From an uncultured Lachnospiraceae bacterium (lineage in GTDB: Bacteria > Bacillota_A > Clostridia > Lachnospirales > Lachnospiraceae), in contig CANOBT010000171.1 in the NCBI GenBank assembly GCA_947564305.1, forward strand, positions 1 to 11,387: a stretch of DNA of 11,387 nucleotides, written 5' to 3'. A program made the position numbers and the translations under genes. Position 1 is the stretch's first letter, and every line of letters begins with the position of its first letter. A model generated the notes under the pieces. The model was not told where the DNA came from. It saw nothing but the letters and a program-made list of their open reading frames with translations, and searched no databases. Below are positions 5,668 through 11,387 of this stretch, piece by piece.

Positions 5668-6465
5668 TTATCTTGCTTTATCTTGTATTACCGCTGGCAA
5701 TAAGGACGGCTGTACAGATGGTACTAACTTTGCAGACCTCTCACTCTTAATCTGCTGAATCTCCCTCTTTACAGACGGCTTCTTTTCTCTGCCGTTTCGG
5801 AACTTCTCCACTTTCTTCAGCGTATTCTCTGTCTGTTTTTCCATTTCAGAAAAACGCCTGCCACACATAAGGAATGCCTTCTGCACTTTCGCCAGGATTC
5901 CCTTATCCGGGTTTCTTTGTTCCGGCTCTTTCCGCTCCTTTCCAATCAAGATCCTGCCGATATTCTTCAGATGACCACCCATGGCATGAAACTCATTGCC
6001 AACGCTCTCCATCTTCTTGGCACTCTTGTCCATATTCTCCATGCCGCTGTGCAAGCTCTCCTTCAATGCGGAAAGCACCGCAGGAACCTTCATGGCAGAT
6101 ACGGCACTTCTCAGTGCCTCCGTCCCTTTCTCCCGGAACACACTCACGGCATACTTCGCAGACTGGATCAGATTACTCTTCACCTTTGCAAACTGGTCTC
6201 CAATCTCCTGTATCTTATCTTCTGCTTTCTCTACCATCCTGGTAGTAGTTGCCGCAATCCCCTTATCTTCCATCTGTGCAAGCTGTGTTTTAACCTCCTG
6301 CAGTTCACTTAATACCTCTCCAAACTTGCTCTCCATGTTTTCCAGGTATTCTACAAGAGTGCCTACTTCCTGAAGTTCCTTTTTCATTCCATTGCTTTCC
6401 AATACCTGGAATAGTTCTAGGATATCCGGCTGTAGGCATAATGCTGTCTGATTTGCTGTCCCCAT
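5668..6465 (-). CDS. Coiled-coil conjugation-operon protein (DUF6674-like)
   Basis: This 265 aa protein is soluble and mostly helical. Residues 12-66 (ILELFQVLESNGMKKELQEV, then LSELQEVKTQLAQME) and 76-110 look like coiled coil. A central helical part (about 105-170) ends in the marked GNEFHAMGGHLKNIGRILIGKE (156-177), and the tail (about 178-265) is Lys/Arg-rich. From memory this pattern, the size and the place between the VirB4 ATPase and the CHAP hydrolase match proteins called DUF6674 in ICEs of Clostridia; I could not check this. There is no signal peptide or membrane helix. The ATG at 6465 has AAGGAG 10 bases upstream. Its role is unknown; a structural or accessory part of the transfer machine is the simplest guess. 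Confidence 0.85.
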   Translation of the reverse strand: MGTANQTALCLQPDILELFQVLESNGMKKELQEVGTLVEYLENMESKFGEVLSELQEVKTQLAQMEDKGIAATTTRMVEKAEDKIQEIGDQFAKVKSNLIQSAKYAVSVFREKGTEALRSAVSAMKVPAVLSALKESLHSGMENMDKSAKKMESVGNEFHAMGGHLKNIGRILIGKERKEPEQRNPDKGILAKVQKAFLMCGRRFSEMEKQTENTLKKVEKFRNGREKKPSVKREIQQIKSERSAKLVPSVQPSLLPAVIQDKAR

Positions 6466-6534
6466 AACTCACTTTCTCCTTTCCCTTAAGCTGTATTGCT
6501 GTTTTTTCAAAGTATCAATCTTATTTATCACTCT

Positions 6535-8874
6535 TTACTGCCTGTTCCGGTTCGCACTATCCTCCCCTGGTCGGGTTGACATCAGCTTATACAAGCGTGT
6601 ATTCTTCGGAAATTTATTGATAAACGGCACAAGGGAACTGCCATATTTAATCAATCCGCACCCTGCATCTGCATTGGTGATATAACTCATCTGCTCCCCG
6701 GAAATGTTCAGCAGTTCCGCCAGTTTCTGCCTGTCGGATGCCGCCTGGTTCAGCATCACGATATATTCACTGTTGGACAGCATGGTACTGGCAAGAACGG
6801 AATCCAGCAGATACTCCACATTCTGCGTGATGGCATTGGGAAATGCGTTTCTCTTCCGGAACCTTCTCCATGCAGAATTGAAGAATGCACCGGAATATTC
6901 ATTTTCAAATACCACATGAAATTCATCCAAGAAGATGTGCGTCCTCTTCCCCTTCTTCCAGTTCTCCGTCACCCGGTTCAGCATCGCATCCGTAATCACC
7001 AGCAGTCCCATGGTCTTAAGCTGTTTCCCAAGGTCCATGATGTCATAGACTACCATTCGGTTATTGATATCCACATTGCTCTCATGGGCAAATGCATCCA
7101 GACTTCCACTTGTAAATAATTCCAAGGCAAGGGCAAGGTCTTTCGCTTCTTTCTCCGGCTGTTCCAACATTTTCTCCCGAAGGACGCACAGAGTCGGAAC
7201 CGTCCCCTCCCTCTGGTAATCCTCATATACTGCCGAAGTACAGCGGTCAATGATGGATTTCTCCTTGGCACTGATGCCGTTTCCATCCAACTGCTCGAAT
7301 AGCGACAGCACAAACTCCGACTTATCAATTACCGGGTTCCCGCCGTCTCCATATCCCTCTACCATGTCCATTGCATTGATATGGTCATAGCTTCCTGCAG
7401 CAATCCGGATCACTTCCCCTCCCATCGCTTCAATCAGGGAGGCGTACTCCCGCTCTGGATCGCAGACCAGGATATCATCCTCCGTTGCCAGGGCAAGGAA
7501 CACAATCAGCATCTTCGCACTGAACGATTTCCCACTCCCCGGAACGCCAAGAAGAAAAGAATTGGGATTCAGCAGCTTCGCCTTATTGCACATGATCAGA
7601 TTGTGGGAGATGGCATTTTCCCCACAGTAAATACCTCCCTCATCCATGATCTCCTGCACCCGGAACGGCATCAACACCGCAAGACTTTCTGTCGTAAGCG
7701 TCCGTAATGCGTCAATCTTCCGGTGTCCGATCGGAAGCGCCGTGTTCAGTCCGTCCATCTGCTGGTATTTGAGAACCGCCATCTGGCACAGATTTCTTCT
7801 CGCCATCGTAAGAAGGGTATCGGTATCTGCATCCAGCTGTTTCTTGCTGTCTGCCGTATGCACCAGTGTCAGTACTGCAAACATCATCCTCTGGTCACGG
7901 GTCGTCAGATCGTCCAGAAACTCCTTGCTCTCCCTCCTCTGCTGTTCCATATCATACGGGATCACTGCTGAAAAATTATTATTTGCGTTCTGCCGCCTCT
8001 GCCAATTCGTGATGTTCGTCTCTACCCCAAGCAGCCTGTTTTCCACCTCCCGCACTGCCTCATCCGTCGGGATCGGGATGATATCAATGCTCATCATCAG
8101 ACTGCGGTTCAAGTCTGTCAGCTCCGCAATCATGTTGTCCTTGATATAAGACGCATACTCCCGCAGGAATAATACCCTTCCATACCGGTTTCCCATGCGG
8201 AAATGGTCCCGTTTAAATTCCAAGCTGTCCGGACAGATAAAGTCTTTAAAACTGTGTCCTTTCTTCATAGTTTCCGACAAATCAAAATGGAACCCGGTCT
8301 CTTCTCCGGTACGGTAGAAATCATGCAGCGCCCTCAGCTTATCCGTCGCATCCATTTCCACACATTTCGAGCCAAGCCTTGCAAAGTGGCTTGCTAACTC
8401 CGTTCCTACACGGGCAAAATACGTCCTCGCCTCTTCGATGGATTTCTTATAAACGGATACTGTCACATACTTTTCCTGCACCATGCTGTTGGAACCTGTT
8501 GCCTTCTCCAGCAGCATCTTGTTGTACTCCTTCCGGTACAGATCCAGTCCGTCCTCCTGCATGGGAATCAGGATCGACCTCTCAAAGTCCTGCTTATTCA
8601 AACGACGGTTGTTAATGGTGATCTTGGTAGTGGCTCCGCTGTCAAAGGAATTAAGAAGTTCACTGTATTCCAGGAACATCGCCTCCTTATCCTCCCTGCT
8701 TGCCACCGCATAATTGACATCCACAAACTTATAGCTCCGGGCAAATTTGTTCTTCCCGATCTGGAAGATGCCGTCCTCCCATATCACCTGAACCGGAATT
8801 GCCTGCTGCACATTTTGGGGTATCACAAACTTCTCCTTATCCTGTTTGAAAATGTTACTCAGTGTCTTAATCAT
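6535..8874 (-). CDS. VirB4-like type IV secretion ATPase
   Basis: This is the motor ATPase of the mating channel, acting at the inside of the membrane. The 779 aa length is normal for the family. The N-terminal half (about 1-400) is the VirB4 N domain. The C-terminal half is the RecA-like domain with Walker A GVPGSGKS (443-450), a conserved ILVCDPEREY (468-477), and Walker B HIFLDEF (646-652) with Asp650/Glu651. Downstream motifs NAITQNVEYLL (680-690) and SNSEYIVMLNQ (700-710) are typical of these ATPases. All key residues are intact. The ATG at 8874 overlaps the stop codon of the PrgI gene by 8 bases, with GAGGGG upstream, so the two are translationally coupled. No N-terminal membrane helix is seen; the PrgI protein probably anchors it. 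Confidence 0.96.
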   Translation of the reverse strand: MIKTLSNIFKQDKEKFVIPQNVQQAIPVQVIWEDGIFQIGKNKFARSYKFVDVNYAVASREDKEAMFLEYSELLNSFDSGATTKITINNRRLNKQDFERSILIPMQEDGLDLYRKEYNKMLLEKATGSNSMVQEKYVTVSVYKKSIEEARTYFARVGTELASHFARLGSKCVEMDATDKLRALHDFYRTGEETGFHFDLSETMKKGHSFKDFICPDSLEFKRDHFRMGNRYGRVLFLREYASYIKDNMIAELTDLNRSLMMSIDIIPIPTDEAVREVENRLLGVETNITNWQRRQNANNNFSAVIPYDMEQQRRESKEFLDDLTTRDQRMMFAVLTLVHTADSKKQLDADTDTLLTMARRNLCQMAVLKYQQMDGLNTALPIGHRKIDALRTLTTESLAVLMPFRVQEIMDEGGIYCGENAISHNLIMCNKAKLLNPNSFLLGVPGSGKSFSAKMLIVFLALATEDDILVCDPEREYASLIEAMGGEVIRIAAGSYDHINAMDMVEGYGDGGNPVIDKSEFVLSLFEQLDGNGISAKEKSIIDRCTSAVYEDYQREGTVPTLCVLREKMLEQPEKEAKDLALALELFTSGSLDAFAHESNVDINNRMVVYDIMDLGKQLKTMGLLVITDAMLNRVTENWKKGKRTHIFLDEFHVVFENEYSGAFFNSAWRRFRKRNAFPNAITQNVEYLLDSVLASTMLSNSEYIVMLNQAASDRQKLAELLNISGEQMSYITNADAGCGLIKYGSSLVPFINKFPKNTRLYKLMSTRPGEDSANRNRQ

Positions 8875-9232
8875 GCTGTTTCATCCCCTCTTTCCTGCAT
8901 TTTTCAATCCATGGTTTCATTGCCTCATAATAAAGATTCTCCGGATGGAAAATCAGCCGTTTCGGTATCAGGAACTCTGATTTGATCCACGCCCACAAAA
9001 ACTGCTCCGCATTCATTCCGTGATACCGGATGAATCCCAACGCCGCAAAAGGCGCCGCCCCAAGGATGCACACCCAGCTTACCGTCTCCATTCCCAGATA
9101 CGGACGGAGAAGAAAATAAAAACCTACGGCAATCCCGCAGGCTAAAACAGAAAAAAAGAACTGCCTCATAGACAGTCCGAAAAACATGGACTCCGTATAC
9201 TCACGGATTTCCCGGTTAATTTTTACTTCCAC
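8867..9232 (-). CDS. PrgI-family membrane protein of the transfer channel
   Basis: This 121 aa protein has a polar N terminus (VKINREIREYTESMFFGLSMRQ), two membrane helices at about 24-43 and 51-68, and a C-terminal tail with FLWAWIKSEFLIPKRLIFHPEN (78-99). Length, topology and place directly before a VirB4 ATPase match the PrgI family of Gram-positive type IV secretion systems, which corresponds roughly to VirB3. The start is GTG at 9232: GGGAGGT stands 7 bases upstream and no earlier start is sensible. The last codons overlap the VirB4 start, so VirB4 and PrgI are made together and probably form a complex, as in systems where VirB3 and VirB4 are fused. Confidence 0.92.
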   Translation of the reverse strand: MEVKINREIREYTESMFFGLSMRQFFFSVLACGIAVGFYFLLRPYLGMETVSWVCILGAAPFAALGFIRYHGMNAEQFLWAWIKSEFLIPKRLIFHPENLYYEAMKPWIEKCRKEGMKQHD

Positions 9233-9285
9233 TCACTATACCTCCCTGTTTTTTGATTGCTTCTTACTTTCAAATGATATATCTC

Positions 9286-10125
9286 CTACAACCCCATCAT
9301 TTCACGTACCACACGGTCCGACATCTTCACCGCACCTGTCAGAACCAGCATATTGAAAATCAGCTCCCCAATATATCCCCACACCATGGTAACTGCTGCT
9401 GCGTCCGGGTCTACCACTGGCGGAGTCGTGGCAAATAAGGTAAAGATGATGCAGGCAAGCACAATGATCGCTCCCTCCAAGCACACTGCCGCATAAGATT
9501 TCAGAAAACTGATCCCGACATTCTGTGACGGGCTTCCGGCAAACGTAGACAGAGGGACTGGTGCGATAGCTGTATATAAATACAACCGGAAGAACCGACC
9601 GTACACGCTCATAATCATAATAAAACTTAAGACCGTAATAAACAGACTGCCGATCAGTGTCACTGCCCACAAGGGAATGCTTTCAAAAAATCCACAGTCT
9701 TCTACCGCCGTCACAATCTCCTGCGGAAGAACCGTCTCCTGCGCCCCGCCAAAACCTGCAGAACCCATAATGGTACTTGTAACTCCCTGCACGATTTCAA
9801 ACAATGCCATCATCAATTCCAATCCATAAGTGACCACTCCTTTTGCGATCGCAAAGCGGACAAATATCTTCACAGCATGCTCCGGCTTCTTTACCTCTGT
9901 AAAACTGCCGCAGGTCTTGACCACTCCCACCACAAAGAATAATACTAACAAAGCATAGCCGATTGCCTGCAGCGCACCATGGATATTTACGATAGCACTC
10001 CAGATTCCTCCGCCTTTGAAATTCTCTGGTGACTGCGTAATAATCTGCCAGATCTCCGCCAGTTTTTCATTCCATGTGTTCAGGGCATTCACCAGGTTCT
10101 GTACTACCCAATTATCCGATTCCAT
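9286..10125 (-). CDS. TrbL/VirB6-like polytopic channel protein
   Basis: This 279 aa integral membrane protein has about five or six helices, at about 49-70, 91-117, 151-175, 213-233 and 247-266, with an amphipathic YLYTAIAPVPLSTFAG (185-197) between the third and fourth. This layout and the conserved IAPVPLSTF...GISFLKSY pattern are those of the VirB6/TrbL-like proteins of Clostridia ICEs, which line the inner-membrane channel. The frame is open to a GTG at 10134, but that codon overlaps the Shine-Dalgarno; AAGGAGG sits 8 bases before the ATG at 10125, which I take as the start. A 15-codon reading overlaps this start (see separate entry). It is followed by PrgI after 53 bases with no terminator. 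Confidence 0.92.
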   Translation of the reverse strand: MESDNWVVQNLVNALNTWNEKLAEIWQIITQSPENFKGGGIWSAIVNIHGALQAIGYALLVLFFVVGVVKTCGSFTEVKKPEHAVKIFVRFAIAKGVVTYGLELMMALFEIVQGVTSTIMGSAGFGGAQETVLPQEIVTAVEDCGFFESIPLWAVTLIGSLFITVLSFIMIMSVYGRFFRLYLYTAIAPVPLSTFAGSPSQNVGISFLKSYAAVCLEGAIIVLACIIFTLFATTPPVVDPDAAAVTMVWGYIGELIFNMLVLTGAVKMSDRVVREMMGL

Positions 10126-10159
10126 CTTCTGCACCTCCTTCTTTTCTCATAATCTCCAT
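10112..10159 (-). CDS. Possible 15-codon leader reading overlapping the TrbL-like start
   Basis: An ATG at 10159 with AGGGGAG 10 bases upstream opens MEIMRKEGGAEDGIG, whose stop lies 13 bases inside the TrbL-like gene in another frame. Ribosomes ending there could re-initiate on the ATG at 10125, so it could be a coupling leader. Much of it is dictated by the SD of the next gene, so chance is quite possible. Confidence 0.2.
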   Translation of the reverse strand: MEIMRKEGGAEDGIG

Positions 10160-10306
10160 ATCTCGATCACTCCCCTTTCTTCTATTCACGGAGCCGCCAT
10201 TCCTGACAGCTCCATTTTTCCATCTGCTAGTAATCGACAATCCTGATTAAAGGTTTCCTGACATCCTTCTAACTAACAATTAGCATTAAAATTTCCCGGC
10301 GCTCTG

Positions 10307-10669
10307 CTACCCTGTAATTAACGTTAAGATTTCTTTCGCAAACGTAATGATAATCCCGCCTGCAAGCGTCAGGAATCCATTTGCCCTCTGACTCGGATCA
10401 TGCGACTTTAAAGACAAACCTACCTGCACAATCCCAAATCCGAGAAGAATCATGCCGATTGCCCGGATCATTCCAAAGATAAAATCAGATAAGTTATTGA
10501 CTACTGCAATCGGATCACTGGATGCATACACTGTGACTGTTCCAGATACCACGATAAGCACCAATAAAGCATACAGCAGCATTGCTCTTTTCAACTTTCT
10601 TCCCATCGCCTGTCTGCTTGCAACTCCCTTACCTTTATCCTTACTTTTGTTTCTATTATCTCTTATCAT
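10307..10669 (-). CDS. Maff2-type small membrane protein (VirB2-like position)
   Basis: This 120 aa protein starts with a very basic stretch (residues 2-28), a hydrophobic helix (about 29-48) ending in VYASS that could be a signal-peptide cleavage site, then two further helices at about 62-86 (DFIFGMIRAIGMILLGFGIVQVGLSL) and 98-117 (FLTLAGGIIITFAKEIL). The hydrophobic pair joined by the short SHDPSQRANG loop is the hallmark of the Maff2 family in Clostridia ICEs. By place (after the coupling protein, before the TrbL-like protein) and two-helix form it resembles a VirB2-type pilin subunit; that role is inference. The N-terminal basic extension looks long for this small family. The ATG at 10669 has GAGGAGG 10 bases upstream. 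Confidence 0.9.
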   Translation of the reverse strand: MIRDNRNKSKDKGKGVASRQAMGRKLKRAMLLYALLVLIVVSGTVTVYASSDPIAVVNNLSDFIFGMIRAIGMILLGFGIVQVGLSLKSHDPSQRANGFLTLAGGIIITFAKEILTLITG

Positions 10670-10749
10670 TTTTTCAAATCCTCCTCTGCTATTGTTTTAA
10701 ATATTAACCCTGCGTTTTTTATTGGATGCAATATTCCCTTCGTCCTATT

Positions 10750-11334
10750 TTATGAATGGCTAAAAATCTCTTCTAACTCTTCATCCGACAGCAGTTCATA
10801 AGACCGACCGCCTTCTGTTTCTTCCAAAACCTCTCCCTGCAAACTGTCTCCCAGAGAAATATTTGCTATTGCCTGTGTCACTTCCCCATGCCGGTACGGT
10901 TTCCCCTTTCCATCCGTAGACAGTGCTACATTGGGATGCTTTAGGATATCAAACTTCTCATCCATTACCGGACGTTCTCCACGGATAAAGAGAAGTGCAT
11001 AACGGTTATCCAACATCCGTACCTCATCCGGCGTTAAAAGTTCCCGTCCTGAGATCTGATAATTCGTCGAATAATTCCCGGAATGCCCGGTTGATTTTCC
11101 ATAAGTGTTCATGTCTATGGTTGCCTTGCCAAGCAATTCACTGACATACTTATGAGTGCCCTGCTCATTGCCGCCAAGATATAAAAATTCGTCACAATTG
11201 CCCGCAATTGACTCCCACTGTTTTTCAAACAGAGCCTTTAACTGCGCCAAATTCTGTAAGATAATAGACACACTCACTTCCCTGGATCGCATAACAGAAA
11301 GTATCTTATCAAAATCATCCGGCAGGCTCACATT
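10750..11334 (-). CDS. VirD4/TraG-like coupling protein, 3' part only
   Basis: This is the C-terminal part of the ATPase that hands the relaxase-DNA complex to the transfer channel. The 194 codons cover the second part of the TraG/VirD4 domain: NVSLPDDFDKILSVMRSREV, SIILQNLAQLKALFEKQWES, CDEFLYLGGNEQGTHKYVSE and LLGKATI, then a less conserved acidic tail. The Walker A and B half should lie upstream, with a DEFA-type Walker B directly before NVSLPDD. Instead the frame runs into AYN, then GVGFL and a stop (11356-11358), and no other frame continues the protein. The GTG at 11331 has no SD and is not a real start. So the gene is interrupted here, probably by an insertion whose end occupies 11335-11387. 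Family assignment is sure; whether the gene is repaired by intron splicing is open. Confidence 0.88.
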   Translation of the reverse strand, partial: NVSLPDDFDKILSVMRSREVSVSIILQNLAQLKALFEKQWESIAGNCDEFLYLGGNEQGTHKYVSELLGKATIDMNTYGKSTGHSGNYSTNYQISGRELLTPDEVRMLDNRYALLFIRGERPVMDEKFDILKHPNVALSTDGKGKPYRHGEVTQAIANISLGDSLQGEVLEETEGGRSYELLSDEELEEIFSHS

Positions 11335-11387
11335 GTAGGCTAAGAATCCGACGCCTTACTGTCTTGCAACAGCAGGTTTCCGAACCC
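11335..11387 (-). mobile_element. Possible 3' end of a group II intron inserted in the coupling-protein gene
   Basis: On the minus strand, unrelated sequence is joined exactly to a conserved part of the coupling protein. It starts at the window edge with GGGTTCGG, as the end of domain V often does, then CTGT-TGCAAG-ACAG, then GTAAGGC with GCCTAC as a domain VI-like stem, with an A 7 bases from the end (the usual branch-point distance), and ends in AC (rule: AY) just before AAT-GTG-AGC (Asn-Val-Ser) of the host gene. The intron body lies outside the window. Other insertions or a misassembly could also explain the break. Confidence 0.45.

Noticed and set aside
7646..8149. Plus-strand open frame of 167 codons opposite VirB4
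   Set aside because: The minus strand encodes an intact VirB4 ATPase here with all motifs; the opposing frame is Ser/Arg-rich without a recognisable domain.
10135..10306. Short readings between the Maff2-type and TrbL-like genes, such as a 13-codon frame starting MEKWS
   Set aside because: No ribosome binding site stands before it and it is too short to support. The TGTCAGGAA motif seen twice here is short and its meaning unclear.

Overview
The window looks like part of an integrative conjugative element of a gut Clostridia/Lachnospiraceae-type Firmicute. The basis is the Tn1549/CTn-like order of type IV secretion genes, the strong GGAGG ribosome binding sites, the GTG and TTG starts and the low-GC flanks. 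No integrase, relaxase, attachment site, tRNA or rRNA is visible, so the ends of the element lie outside the window.

Right part (about 3.6-11.4 kb, all minus strand, read right to left): a conjugation operon. In transcription order it holds the 3' part of a VirD4/TraG-like coupling protein, a Maff2-type small membrane protein, a TrbL/VirB6-like polytopic protein, a PrgI-family protein, a VirB4-like ATPase, a coiled-coil protein resembling DUF6674, and a membrane-anchored lysozyme-like plus CHAP wall hydrolase. VirD4 would bring DNA to the channel, VirB4 would power it, the three membrane proteins would form the inner-membrane part, and the hydrolase would open the peptidoglycan. The coupling-protein reading is broken at the right edge by unrelated sequence that resembles the 3' end of a group II intron.

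Middle part (about 1.7-3.6 kb, minus strand, more AT-rich): after the hydrolase the expected next transfer genes are missing. A strong ribosome binding site remains with only a 22-codon non-ATG reading, then a block of three XRE/Cro-C1-like regulators and one small single-pass membrane protein of unknown function. This block carries a dense set of palindromes, two or three intrinsic terminators, and a stretch with promoter-like and terminator-like signals but no ORF.

Left part (1 to about 1.6 kb, plus strand): an insertion-sequence transposase of the DDE (IS4/IS5/IS1182-like) superfamily, inactivated by a one-base insertion immediately before its second catalytic Asp.

The transfer genes belong to known families. 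The less ordinary parts are the junction where the operon gives way to the regulator block, the operator-like palindromes, a possible short RNA between two regulators, and the broken right edge. I see no convincing evidence of a wholly new system.
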